A DNA stretch of 64,000 nucleotides from NCBI GenBank assembly GCA_037043455.1, contig JAWPHD010010959.1:24187-88186 (forward strand), read 5' to 3'. Both the position numbers and the translations under genes were made by a program. The notes below the pieces were generated by a model, which was not told the origin of the DNA, ran no database searches, and saw nothing but the letters and a program-made list of their open reading frames with translations. Positions 1 to 11,838 of this stretch are shown one piece after another (within the stretch, counting starts at the first letter, position 1; each line of letters opens with the position of its first letter). The DNA is from Cyrtodaria siliqua. Taxonomy: Eukaryota; Mollusca; Bivalvia; Adapedonta; Hiatellidae.

Positions 1-3000
1 AGTAAGTATTCTTCTCTGGGTCACTATAGTGTTGTATGTGGATACATGCAGTGAAAAGTAAGACTTCATACTTCATTGGGCCACTATAGTGTTGTATGTG
101 TATTCACGCAGTGAAAAGTAAGACTTCATCATTCACTGGGCCACTAAAGTGTTGTATGTGGATACACGCAGTGAAAAGTAAAACTTCTTACTTTACTGGG
201 TCACTATAGTGTTGTATGTGGATACAAGCAGTGAAAGGTAAGTTTTCATACTTCACTGGATCACTATAGTGTTGTATGTGGATACCAGCAGTGAAAAGTG
301 CGACTTCTTACTTCACTGGGTCACTATAGTGTTGTATGTGTATTCACGCAGTGAAAAGTAAGACTTCATATTTCACTGGGCCACTAAAGTATTGTATGTG
401 GATACACGCAGTGAAAAGTAAGACTTCTTACTTTAATGGGTCACTATAGTGTTGTATGTGGATACAAGCAGTGATAAGTAAATTTTCTTACTTCACTGGG
501 TCACTATAGTGTTGTATGTGGATACCGGCAGTGAAAAGTAAGACTTCTTACTTCACTGGGTCACTACAGTGTTGTATGTGGAAACACGCAGTTAAAAGTA
601 AAGCTCCTCACTTCACTGGGTCACTATAGGGTTGTATGTGGATACCAGCAGTGAAAAGTAAGATTCCCTACTTCACTTGGTCATTATAGTGTTGTATGTG
701 GATACCAGCAGTGAAAAGTAAGACTCCTTACTATTGGGTCACTATATAGTGTTGTATGTGGATACATGCAGTGAAAAGTAAGTATTCTTCTCTGGGTCAC
801 TATAGTGGTGTATGTGGATACCAGCAGTGAAAAGTAAGACTTCATACTTCACTGGGCCACTATAGTGTTGTATGTGTATTCACGCAGTGAAAAGTAAGAC
901 TTCATCCTTCACTGGGCCACTAAAGTGTTGTATGTGGATACACGCAGTGAAAAGTAAAACTTCTTACTTTACTGGGTCACTATATTTTTGTATGTGGATA
1001 CAAGCAGTGAAAAGTAAGTTTTCATACTTCACTGGATCACTATAGTGTTGTATGTGGATACCAGCAGTGAAAAGTAAGACTTCTTACTTTACTGGGTCAC
1101 TATAGTGTTGTATGTGTGTTCACGCAGTGGAAAGTAAGACTTCATATTTCACTGGACCACTAAAGTGTTGTATGTGGATACACGCAGTGAAAAGTAAAAC
1201 TTCTTACTTTACTGGGTCACTATGGTGTTGTATGTGGATACAAGCAGTGAAAAGTAAGTTTTCTTACTTCACTGGGTCACTATAGTTTTGTATGTGGATA
1301 CCGGCAGTGAAAAGTAAGACTTCTTACTTCACTGGGTCACTACAGTGCTGTATGTGGAAACACGCAATGAAAAGTAAGGCTCCTTACTTCACTGGGTCAC
1401 TATAGGGTTGTATGTGGATACAAGCAGTGAACAGTAAGTCTTCTTACTTCACTGGTTCACTATAGTGTTGTATGTGGATACCATCAGTTAAAAGTAAGAC
1501 TTCATACTTCACTTGGTCACTATAGTGTTATATGTGTATACACGCGGTAAAAAGTAAGACTCCTTACTTCACTGGTTCACTATAAGGTTGTATGTGGATA
1601 CTAGCAGTGATAAGTAACTCTACTTACTTCACTGGGTCACTATAGTGTTGTATGTTGATACAATCAGTGAAATGTAAGACTCCTTACTATTGGGTCACTA
1701 TAGTGTTGTATGTGGATACAATCAGTGAAAAATAGGTCTTCTTACTTCACTGGGCCACTATAGTGTTGTATGTGGATGCCAGCAGTGAAAAATAGGTCTT
1801 CCTACTTCACTGGGTCACTATAGGGTTGTATGTGGATACCAGCAGTGAAATGTAAGACTCCTTACTTCACTGGGTCACTATATAGTTTTGTATGTGGATA
1901 CATGCAGTGAAAAGTAAGTATTCTTCTCTGGGTCACTATAGTGTTGTATGTGGATACCAGCTGTGAAAAGTAAGACTTCATACTTCACTGGGCCACAATA
2001 GTGTTGTATGTGGATACCAGCTGTGAAAAGTAAGGCTTCTTACTTCACTGGGTCACTATAGTGTTGTATGTGTATTCACGCAGTGAAAAGTAAGACTTCA
2101 TACTTCACTGGGCCACTAAAGTGTTGTATGTGGATACACGCGGTGAAAAGTAAGAATTCATACTTCACTGTGTCACTATAGTGTTGTATGTGGATACACG
2201 AAGTGAAAAGTAAGTATTCTTACTTCACTTGGCCACTATAGTGTTGTATGTGGATACACGCAGTGAAAAGTAAGACTTCATACTTCATAGGGTCACTATA
2301 GTGTTGTATGTGGATACCAGCAGTGAAAATTAAGACTTCATACTTCACTGTGCCACTATAGTGTTGTATGTGGATACCAGCAGTGAAAAGTAATACTTCT
2401 TACTTCACTGGGTCACTATTGTATCGTATGTGGATACAAGCAGTGGAAAGTAAGACTTCTTACTTTACTGGGTCACTATATTGTTGTATGTTGATACAAG
2501 CAGTGAAAAGTAAGTTTTCTTACTTCACTGGGTCACTATAGTGTTGGTTGTATGTGGATACCGGCTGTGAAAATTAAGACATTACTTCACTGGGTCACTA
2601 TAGTGTTGTATGTGGATACCAGCAGTGAAAATTAAGTCTTCTTACTTCACTGGGTCACCATAATGTTGTATGTGTATTCACGCAGTGAAAAGTAAGAATT
2701 CATACTTCACTTAGCCACTAAAGTGTTGTATGTGGATACACGCCGTGAAAAGTAAGAATTCATATTTCACTGTGTCACTATAGTGTTGTATGTGGATTTA
2801 CGCAGTGAAAAGTAAGTCCTCTTACTTCACTTGGCCACTATAGTGTTGTATGTGGATACACGCAGTGAAAAGTAAGACTTCTTACTTCACTGGGTCACTA
2901 TAGTGTTGATTGTATGTGGATACCGGCTTTGAAAATTAAGACTCATTACTTCACTGGGCCACTAAAGTGTTGTATGTGGATACACGCAGTGAAAAGTAAG

Positions 3001-3912
3001 AATTCATACTTCACTGTGTCACTATAGTGTTGTATGTGGATACACGAAGTGAAAAGTAAGACTTCTTACTTCACTGGGCCACTATAGTGTTGTATGTGGA
3101 TACACGCAGTGAAAAGTAAGTCTTCTTACTTCACTGGGCCACTATAGTGTTGTATGTGGATACCAGCAGTGAAAATTAAGTCTTCTTACTTCACTGGGTC
3201 ACTATAGTGTTGTATGTGTATTCACGCAGTGAAAAGTAAGACTTCATACTTCACTGGGCCACTAAAGTGTTGTATGTGGATACACGCAGTGAAAAGTAAG
3301 ACTTCATACTTCGCTGGGCCACTATAGTGTTGTATGTGGATACACGCAGTGAAAAGTAAGACTTCATACTTCACTTGGTCACTATAGTGTTGTATGTGGA
3401 TACACGCAGTGAAAAGTAAGTCTTCTTACTTCACTTGGTCACTATAGTGTTGTATGTGGATACCAGCAGTGAAAAGTAAGTCTTCTTACTTCACTGGGTC
3501 ACTATTGTATCGTATGTGGATACAAGCAGTGGAAAGTAAGACTTCTTACTTTACTGGGTCACTATAGTGTTGTATGTGGATACAAGCAATGGAAAGTAAG
3601 ACTTCTTACTTTAATGGGTCACTATAGTGTTGTATGTGGATACCAGCAGTGAAAAGTAATACTTCTTACTTCACTGGGTCACTATTGTATCGTATGTGGA
3701 TACAAGCAGTGGAAAGTAAGACTTCTTACTTTACTGGGTCACTATAGTGTTGTATGTGGATACAAGCAGTGAAAAGTAAGACTTCTTACTTCACTGGGTC
3801 ACTATAGTGTTGTAAGTGGATACCAGCAGTGATAAGTAAGACTCCTTACTTCACTGGGTCACTATAGTGTTGTATGTCGATACCAGCAATGAAAAATAAG
3901 ACTTCTTACTAT
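1..3912. repeat. 60-bp satellite array with higher-order repeats
   Basis: About 65 head-to-tail copies of a unit close to 60 bp fill the start of the window and run off its left edge. Each unit contains a near-invariant core reading TCACTATAGTGTTGTATGTG, followed by GGATAC and GCAGTGAAAAGTAAG. Variants recur in the same order. An unusual short unit (AGTAAGTATTCTTCTCTGGG) appears at 1, 777 and 1913, each followed by similar unit types, which indicates higher-order blocks of roughly 13 and 19 units. The array stops abruptly near 3912. No gene is seen in it. Confidence 0.97.
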
Positions 3913-5131
3913 ACTGATACAAGTCTCGACATCTCTGGGTAGAGATTGGCTAGCGACGACTAAAGGAAACACAACTTAGTCTTGATCATCTTCCACGCTT
4001 GATTGTAGATACAAACGTCTGGACACGTTGTGCAGAAAAAAAAGAATTCAACCGGAAACACGTGTCTGTAATTATTATTTTGTTATTATAGTATTTTTGA
4101 ACATCCACATTTTGTTCGTCACAATAATGAAGTTTTCCTCTTTTTTATTTTTTAATTTAGTGTCTTCCTGTGGTTCTTTATATCTTCGATGGAATGTGCA
4201 TCTGGATCAGCCAATCAGAGACGATACCAGAATCTCGACAAACTTCTTTTTTTTTCTAGAAGAACTGTTCTAAACGTTTGTCTTAAAAACCAACAAGCTT
4301 CGCAGGTCATCTACACTGCTACACAGCCGTCAATTTAAATTGAGTTGTTTGAGTTTGTAAAACGGGACATGTGCATTGAAGCAGTCTAAAACACAACTTT
4401 GTTGGGACTTGTTTATTAAAAGACGAATGGTTTCTGTTATAAATCGCGGATTTTGGAAACTGAAATCAATGTATGCTGTCTCAATATATTTTAAACATTA
4501 TTAACCTGAAATAATGCACATTGTTGATCTGAATTCAGTGGGCGTCTGCACGTTTCTAATTAATAATAAACTACAAGCAAGTAGCAAAGCCAACAACAAT
4601 GCCGAGACAAACTTGCAGCAACGCCATTTATTTAATATAATAGAACACGAAATACTCAAGCACTGGGGGGCATGTGCATTGCACGTTTTATTGTTTGTGC
4701 ATGTTATTTATTACAAATGTATTATATAGTATCTATATATCTAATTATTATTTAATATCGCTTGAGAGCCAGCTTTTCACATTGAACACTCCAATTTAAG
4801 TATGTTTTATTGAAATAATGGAATATATCGATTGCAACAAATATCGCCGAACTGCTTTCAATACTTCCAGTACAAACAATGTTATCATTATTAAACACGA
4901 TATTGTGTAAAATCGATTATGAACTCATCAGTGTTGTCATATACGCATTAACCATATATGGCCTGTCGCATAGCTGCATGTTTTGTTGTAGTTGTTGTTG
5001 TTGTTGTAGTTTTTATCGCTTTCTTTTTGTTGCTTTGTTTTTTTGCTTTGTTTTTTTGGCAATCAAACTATATTAATATAAGAAATAAACGGAAAGTGAT
5101 GAAAGGAGCCCAAATACATAAAACAAAAATA
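3913..5131. other. AT-rich spacer, no gene recognised
   Basis: Only short open frames of under 85 codons without recognisable motifs are present. A short GTT/GTA simple repeat lies near 4985-5010. Confidence 0.6.
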
Positions 5132-5294
5132 ATGTTTGCCCTTTCCCGACCGAAAGAAAGGGCCCTACCCAAATATATTTTCTCTCAATTTTTGTAACTT
5201 TGTTTTTGTTATAAAAATAATAATAATAAAACAAATAATATTTGGCTACCTACCGACCTAAAATTTGAAATTAGGGTCGGGAAAGGGCAAACAT
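5132..5294. mobile_element. Small MITE-like element with 20-bp perfect inverted repeats
   Basis: ATGTTTGCCCTTTCCCGACC at 5132-5151 is the exact reverse complement of 5275-5294. The 123 bp between are AT-rich and non-coding and include a short TAA run. The size and structure suit a miniature inverted-repeat element. I could not define a target duplication, so the superfamily is unknown. Confidence 0.65.
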
Positions 5295-5768
5295 AAATAT
5301 GTTTAAGGATGGCCTAATAAACATCATAACTAAACATAGGCATTACGTTTAACTCTGTTTCCAAGACACCAATAACCCTAGCATATTCTAACTTTATAAA
5401 CAGATACATGAATAGTATACATTCCCCGTTATTTTTTAATAATCATCCATTGATTCTGGTTTTTGGATTGAAATATATATTGAGAGAGGATTTATATTAA
5501 AAACATATTGTGCTGTTCTAAAAGTGACATTGTCGTATTTGGACTATTGTGGAGAACTACACAAGGAAATACTTAAACTAAATTTGGATTAAAGGGACAC
5601 TTTATATTAAAATTAGATTCCAAGAAATACTGGATCTAATTTATTTGTATTCTGTAAGTGAATATTTTTGATTATGAAGTTTGAAAGGCCAATATTGATG
5701 AAAATAACCAGCATCAATGAAGTGTAAACAGTAGATCAAGGTATATCTATGGTTCTTATCTCGATGTA
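5295..5768. other. Unannotated spacer
   Basis: AT-rich sequence with no recognisable coding or RNA feature. The segment near 5428-5455 (CCCCGTTATTTTTTAATAAT) recurs at 9874-9900, so at least part is dispersed repeat. Confidence 0.5.
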
Positions 5769-7560
5769 CACGCCTGCTAAACATTCTCTCCACAACCAAA
5801 AGGAGAACAATGAAAATTGAGCGAAAGGCACTTCCGAGAAGGAGCGAAAGCGAAGTTTTCATCAACAAACGTGAGTATGGTCTACTTTTATTTCTTTTAA
5901 CAAGAACAACAGAGATTTTTTCAAAAAATCGGGGAATGTGTTTCCGTGTAGTCATATTTATACTTCATGTAGAATACGATTTCGGCTTTTAAAAGTGTAA
6001 ATTATAGCGGCTAGAACTTTTCTCCTGTCGAAAGTTGGTACAGGTTTCTCCACTGATCATACTTTCAACTTGTTTTTGGAACATATTTACATTCAAGAAG
6101 TATTTCGATGGTGAATATCACTCGAATACCGCCCATAAATTACTTATGCCCTAAATTTGAATGTTGAAGTTTTAATCTGTGTGATTTATGGTCAATTTTC
6201 TCGAGGCAGGGTAGCGAACGAGCTGGGGGTACAGCGATCGTCAAGGAGGTGGAGCGGACGTCTGTTTAATTCCACAAGCAACGTACTTTGACAATGTCGA
6301 CTCGAACGCAGTTGCATCATGAACAGATGCTTTTTGTAGATTTTATTACCTTTTCTTCACTCAAAACGCATTTAGCAGTGGATTAGGTGTCACTGTATGT
6401 GCTGCGGCACAAACTTACTTTGGAAATAAGCTCCTTTACATCGTTCAAAGTTAGGTTATTTATATCTAATAAACGATACATTTCTGACACATACACGTCT
6501 GCGATATTCATTTCAGGTCCAGTTTTGCATCAAACTTGAACAAAATTGATCATAGTTGATATTGATTTTTGTTTTCCTAATACGAGTATATGTATATTTG
6601 TTTGAGATACTTTTTAACTTTGGGTAGAATTAGGTAGAATTATCAAATAAACACATTTCTCAACTACATTCAATTATATGTTAGTGAACATTGAATACAC
6701 GTATATTCGTTGATCGCGTATATGCAAATGGAGTTCTTTTTAAAGGGAAGCAACTGCATACAAGATAAGCAATGTCTGAACAGTTTCAAACCTAAATCGA
6801 AAGTTGAAATAAGGATAGAGATTTTCAGCATACAATAAAGTTTATCTGCCGAGAAAATCCAGCCAGCCAGACAGGTTAATAGCGTAACTTTTAAAGATCT
6901 TTTTAAAGGAGCTCATTTCAAAAGAAAGTTTGTGCCGCATACACGTATACAATGACACCTAATCCACTGCTAAATGCGTTTTGAGTGAAGAAAAGGTAAT
7001 AAAATCTACATAAAGCATCTGTTCATGACGCAACTGCGTTCGAATAGACATTGTCAAAGTATGTTGCTGGTGAAATTAAACAGGCGTCCGCTCTACCTCC
7101 TTGACGTTCGCTCTACCCAGCACGTTCGATCCCCTACCTCGAGAAAATTGACCATAAATCACTCAGATTAAAACTTCAACATTCAAATTTAGGGCATAAG
7201 CAATTTATGGGCGGTATTCAAGTGATATTCACCATCGAAATACTTCTTGAATGCATATAGGTTCCACAAAAAAGATGAACGTGTGATCAGTGGAGAAACT
7301 TGCACCAACTATCGACAGGAGAAAAGTTCTAGCCGCTATAATTTACACTTTTAAAAGACGAAATTGTATTCTACATGCCTACACGGAAACGCATTCCTCG
7401 ATTTTTGAAAAAATCTCTGTTGTTCTTGTTAAAAGAAATAAAAGTAGATCATACTCACGTTTGTTGATGAAAACCGCGCTTTCGCTCCTTCTCGGAAGTG
7501 GCTTTCGCTCAATTTTCATTGTTTTCCTTTTGGTTGTGGAGCGAATGTTTACCAGGCGTG
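5769..7560. mobile_element. Fold-back element with ~690-bp inverted arms
   Basis: The left arm, about 5769-6465, is the reverse complement of about 6876-7560, with scattered mismatches and small indels, around a spacer of about 410 bp. The outer ends match exactly over CACGCCTG and continue through the segment TTTTTGAAAAAATC-like and the segment CCTAATCCACTGCTAAATGC. Related open frames appear on opposite strands (5641-5955 minus, 7290-7727 plus). They share a hydrophobic stretch because they are the same arm sequence, so I do not call them genes. No transposase is visible. It could be a fold-back transposon or two head-to-head copies of one repeat. Confidence 0.85.
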
Positions 7561-7868
7561 AAAGAAATAAAGAAAACTTTATTTGCCTCGTCATATGCCT
7601 ATGGGGGTTCGAGGCCATCCTCCATAAACCTTACAAATGTATATATAAAATGTTAAAAAGTCTGAAAAGACACTTGAGCAAATCAATCAAATACATATAC
7701 ATTTTAAACTATGTTTCTCGGTCATAGTGGACAGTGTGACTGTTTTTTTTGTTACCTCATATAGATATCCTATAAATATAAACTACATCACATATCTGAA
7801 GACAACATGGCAGTCAATCAAATTGTAAACATTCATCCATTCATGAGTTATAATTAAAATATATACCC

Positions 7869-8560
7869 CTACAGAATATAAACACCTAGCACTCTTTTCT
7901 TCGAAAAAAAAAACAACTGCGCTAGAGCATTTTTAATTAAACAGGCCCAATTTTTGGTGTTCGTTTTATTAGTTAGGTCGATTAACATTAATTTATAAAC
8001 ATAACTTATACACTTTCTTTCGTCCGTATTAATAACCTTTAACCAATATTTGATATTAATATATAGTCTTCGCGTAGCATAATCTGTTCTACCTAGTTCC
8101 CCATAACTAAAATCCTTTTGAGTTGACGTTTTCACACCCAATAATTGTTTACAGAACTGCATATGCACTCGTTCAATTTGTTTATCCTGACAGAAACCCC
8201 ATACTTCACTTCCATAGTTAAGTATAGGTGTTACCAACTTATCGAATAATTCTAAAATAGTCTGGGTGGAATAATTAAATATTGGTAAAATTGTATAAAT
8301 ACTTATTTAGCTTAAATATAACTTTGTTGTGCTTGACCCGATAAAGTTATTTGGCAATTTGCAAATGATCCCCCAGCAGTAACAACAATACCTAGATATG
8401 AAAATTTATTTACTATCTATATGGGTTTACCATCGTGAAAGTTTAAATTTCTTGGTAATATCCCACCTTTTCTGAATATCATTACTTTGGTTTTATCCGT
8501 GTTAACTCGAAGTTTCCACCTTTCGCAGTAGTCGTACAATATAAGTAATTTATTTTTTAA
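7869..8560 (-). pseudogene. Degenerate LINE fragment (reverse transcriptase C-terminal part)
   Basis: Read on the minus strand, the interval first encodes YCERWKLRVNTDKTKVMIFR, the conserved segment after the catalytic box of non-LTR reverse transcriptases. Next comes a FSYLGIVVTAGGSF-like motif, then the open stretch 8237-7869 with PILNYGSEVWGF and an ERVHMQFCKQLLGVK-like block. These are typical of the region between the polymerase core and the C-terminus in APE-type LINEs of invertebrates. At least two in-frame stops fall between 8400 and 8270. The 5' part, including endonuclease and polymerase fingers, is absent. The copy is 5'-truncated and dead. The clade is uncertain. Confidence 0.85.
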
Positions 8561-8565
8561 ATGTC

Positions 8566-8925
8566 AGAGACATGTTGTGCGTTGACGACGCCAGCTACTA
8601 ACGTTTTGCATGTTTTCCAGCATACCGGATGTTGATGCGACTTTTATCTCGACCCTAGGGTGAGATGGAAATATCTAGCCCCGGTAAATTGACGGATTTC
8701 CTTATCCTGTATGCAAGAATCTTATAATCTTCACCGGATACCGATGAAAGATTCTTATATTCTTGCATACCGGACAAGGATATCCTTCATTTTACCGGGG
8801 CTAGATATTTCCATCTCACCCTAGGGTCGAGATAAAATTCACGCGCACCTACATCCGGTATACAGGAAAACATGCAAAACGGTAGTAGCTGGCGGCGTCA
8901 ACGTACAACATGTCTCTGATGTGCA
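8566..8925. repeat. Long palindrome (fold-back MITE)
   Basis: The arm 8566-8735 (starting CAGAGACATGTTG, through a CCGGTAAA block and TCTTATAATCTT) is repeated in reverse complement to about 8925 (ending ACATGTCTCTG). The centre lies near 8742. Arm identity is high over about 170 bp. The element lies directly against the end of the LINE remnant. Confidence 0.85.
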
Positions 8926-8949
8926 AGAAAAAGAATCTATCATGTGTAT

Positions 8950-9295
8950 TCGGTTCAGATAGGGAATTCTAACCCTCGGTATAAGTGTTTTAATCAGAAC
9001 CTCGGCAGAGCCTCGGTTCCGATAAAAACACTTGTACCTCGGGTTGGAATTCCCTATCTTCAACCAACCTATGGAAGATTCTTATAATATTTATGGGTAA
9101 AGATAAAAGTCACGCGCGCACCAACGTCCGGTATGCATGAAAACATACAAAACGTTAGTAGCTGGCGGCCTCAACGCACGACATGTCTCTGATATGCAAG
9201 AAAAAGAATCTATCATGGGTATTCGGTTCAGATAGGAAATTCCAACCCTCGGTATAAGTGTTTTAATCGAAACCTCGGCTCGGTTCCATAAACTA
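8950..9295. repeat. Second palindrome plus a direct partial copy
   Basis: GATAGGGAATTC at 8959 pairs with GAATTCCCTATC near 9060, around a centre of CCTCGGCAGAGCCTCGG, making an inverted repeat of about 105 bp. From about 9095 to 9290 one arm of the preceding palindrome (ACGCGCGCACC through ACATGTCTCTGAT) and the left half of this one are repeated directly with a few changes. The 8.57-9.30 kb block is therefore a mosaic of one fold-back family. Confidence 0.75.
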
Positions 9296-9502
9296 TTTTA
9301 ATAGTCTGTATTTGTCTGTATTTGTTCAACATTTTATATATTTTAAATTGTCTCTTCGTTGATCTCCGATATCAGATATATCGTGCTTCAGCATTGCAGT
9401 GTTATTGTCATTCTGTGAAAGAAAAGAAAACGACAGACCATGATCGTGCAAGTTCGTCAAACATCCAATGAAATAGCCAATTATCGTCAGCTGAAGGCCC
9501 AC

Positions 9503-9830
9503 GAATGGCCTCTGTGGTCGAGCGGGTAAAGACGCTGAGTTTAAAACCTTTTTACTCCCAACTGCTGCGGGTTCGAATCCCACTGGGCAGCTCAACTTGT
9601 GAGAAAATGTTGATTCTTACGGATGGCGGGAGGTATACACTACAGGTTCCACCAGGGAAAAAGAGGGTGATCTGCCGCCACCACTAAAAATCGACTGTCA
9701 TACATAGCCTAATATGTGCTGAAGCCTAAAATATGCGCTAAAATGACCTTAAAACACCATTCAAAAAAGAAATTGACCGTCATACATAGCCTAAAATGTA
9801 TGCTGAAAATTTCGTTAAACACAATTCAAA
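9503..9830 (+). mobile_element. tRNA-derived SINE
   Basis: The head carries a pol III A-box-like TGGTCGAGCGGG and a perfect B box GGTTCGAATCC at 9570-9580. A non-tRNA body follows (GATGGCGGGAGGTATACA, GGTTCCACCAGGGAAAAAGA, TCTGCCGCCACCAC) and an AAACACCATTCAA-like end. The 3' segment beginning GTCATACATAGCCTAA is present twice in tandem (about 9696 and 9779). Related bodies occur at 18297-18505, 27380-27570 and 45812-45990. Confidence 0.85.
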
Positions 9831-10746
9831 CTAACTGAAGGCCCACTAAAGAAAGTTGTCTTACAGATCGCTGACCCCGTTATTTTTTAATAATCATCCA
9901 TTGAACCTTGAACTTAGCCAGAGGCATTGCCCACATCGCTGATCCCCATCTTTTATAATCATTCATTGATTTATGAACTTAGCCAGGGGTCTTGCCAAAA
10001 CAGTATTTATGGCAGTTTGTTCATATACCTCCTTCATACACGATACGGCTTATTTTCGTGGGTTGTGTTCGCATTTCTTTCAATAACATTTAATACACAA
10101 ACATATCTTGTGTTATTATATATTTACTGCAATTAATAACCATCATATTGTTTCGGGTATTTATAAAGAATACTCCCTTTAAACGGGCAAGCCTTTTATC
10201 ATGCGACTTTTGTATTAACGACAGATCACTCTGGGATTAGCTAATTTTGGTACGCAGTGTTAAGTACAGATCAATATTACAACTTATACCTCTATTCAGT
10301 ATTACCGATAAATTAAATGTATATTTTTTTATATAACAAATATGTTGGAGAACCATTTATAAATGCATTAACCCGTATCTCATTCGATGCGAAGGAAATT
10401 TGTATTATTTATGGACTGCGAGCATAAAACACAAATTACCGCATTGATCAGTAACATTTTTTGACAGTGAAAAAATCGAAGGCGCTGAAATCGTCATGAC
10501 CGATCGAATATGTCGTAAGAAAGGGATGTATATACAGAATTACAGTCTGCTAGGACTGATCGATATGGGCGTTTATTGTGCTCTTTATTCGGTTTGAATG
10601 GACACGTCGATTGAGGGGTGTAATCAACACTCGGTTAATAAGAATTGGTAATAATGGAAGTGTAGTTGAAATGGACGCATAAATCAAGGCTGTGTATCGC
10701 GGGCACAGGTAATCACTTATTATACTTAATAGGCTATTTGTGGAGA
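9831..10746. other. Spacer upstream of the orphan frame
   Basis: No gene recognised. A segment of about 60 bp (ATCGCTGACCCCGT through AACTTAGCCAG) is imperfectly repeated at 9868-9925 and 9930-9980. A promoter for the next frame cannot be identified with confidence. Confidence 0.45.
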
Positions 10747-11838
10747 ATGACAGACGTTTTTAATATCGATTCCGAAACCGAGGGCTTCCGAAAGAACAAA
10801 TTAGATTGGAGAAAATTTCGTGAGAATTATAACCGGGTATCGGCGTCTAAGGTTGAACGAGGAATAAAGCCTCTACCACTTTCACTTTTGTTAAGGCTTT
10901 TCGGGCCGCAAAAGGTTTTAAACACGTACGTGGTAACGCGGAGAGTGACAAATGAACTGGACAATTATCCAGCTAAATCGAACGACAGTCAAAGTGAAAT
11001 GAAAACAAACGAAACAGATAGGGCGGTAGCAAAAACATTGAATTTTCCAGGGAATGGAACTTTTCAAAACTCCACGGGAGAAGGAAAACTGGCTTTTAAG
11101 AAATCGTCTGCTTCAACTAAACCAAGTAAGCATTCAGCGTTACCACCACGGCCGGCATTTCAACGAAACATACACGTGCCGGGAAGGTATTTCCCGAAAC
11201 CGACGCCGACGGACGAGTATGGGAATCTAAGTTCCTCATACACTGAAAGTATATGGGAAAGGCCAAGGACACAAACCCCACGTGCTGTGCACGTGTATAC
11301 GCCGGGAAGTACGAGCCTTACAGGAGGATTTAAAAACAACGCAATAAAAACAAAAAGTGTGGGTTTAAGTAGAAAATCAAAACTGATACGAGGAACGGCT
11401 TGTAAAGCCACCGAGACATTGTCACCCCACCCGACCCTTTCGGGGAAGTCCGCGACGACAATTAGGTCAGTGCAGACCGTCAGCTCAAATGAATACATTC
11501 AATCAAAGGGAGGAGTCAGTGGTATTGAAAGAATGGATGGCAGTGGTAGATCAGATACTTTTTCCATAAGTTTTCGAACAGACGACCGCGAAAGTTTTAC
11601 CGTAAATGCGAACTACGACCCTCATAGCGAGCTTCATAGTGACAATAACACAGTCAAACGAACGGAACTGATTGCTAGACAGGTTAGTTTTCCTAAAGGC
11701 AGTGTCGATTTTAGCACAGTGCTACAAGGCAGACCAAAAACACTACACCGTCGAGAATTTGTGGAATCTTTAGAAGCACAAACACGGGAGCCACGTGCAC
11801 GCACTCACGTGGGGTTCGTAGATAAGGAAAACACTTAA
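10747..11838 (+). CDS. Orphan uncharacterised protein, 363 residues
   Basis: This is the longest non-repetitive open frame that I cannot assign to a mobile element. I place the start at the methionine at 10747 (MTDVFNIDSETEG). An in-frame ATG 27 codons upstream (10666) would add a segment of different character. The product is hydrophilic, basic and rich in Ser, Thr, Arg and Pro. It has no predicted membrane segment, signal peptide or catalytic motif that I recognise, so much of it may be disordered. The N-terminal third is the most regular (WRKFRENYNRV, PLPLSLLLRLFG), and proline-rich blocks lie near residues 135-185. It ends DKENT, which contains a KEN tripeptide, a possible APC/C degron by motif only. 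It is a single open exon, but splicing to flanking exons cannot be excluded. GC content is higher than in the flanks, which supports coding. No function is assigned. Confidence 0.6.
   Translation: MTDVFNIDSETEGFRKNKLDWRKFRENYNRVSASKVERGIKPLPLSLLLRLFGPQKVLNTYVVTRRVTNELDNYPAKSNDSQSEMKTNETDRAVAKTLNFPGNGTFQNSTGEGKLAFKKSSASTKPSKHSALPPRPAFQRNIHVPGRYFPKPTPTDEYGNLSSSYTESIWERPRTQTPRAVHVYTPGSTSLTGGFKNNAIKTKSVGLSRKSKLIRGTACKATETLSPHPTLSGKSATTIRSVQTVSSNEYIQSKGGVSGIERMDGSGRSDTFSISFRTDDRESFTVNANYDPHSELHSDNNTVKRTELIARQVSFPKGSVDFSTVLQGRPKTLHRREFVESLEAQTREPRARTHVGFVDKENT

Noticed and set aside
1..3912. CRISPR-like regular repeats
   Set aside because: Units are directly adjacent, diverged and lack unique spacers, and the sequence is eukaryotic; this is satellite DNA.
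4028..4273. 81-codon frame after the satellite
   Set aside because: Low-complexity Phe-rich peptide, AT-rich composition, no motif or splice context.
5641..7727. Pair of similar 104- and 145-codon proteins on opposite strands
   Set aside because: They are the two arms of one inverted repeat; the similarity reflects the arm sequence, and each has non-homologous ends.
9326..9687. Coding frames at 9326-9595 (minus) and 9505-9687 (plus)
   Set aside because: Both lie over the SINE head; the peptides are translations of tRNA-like sequence.
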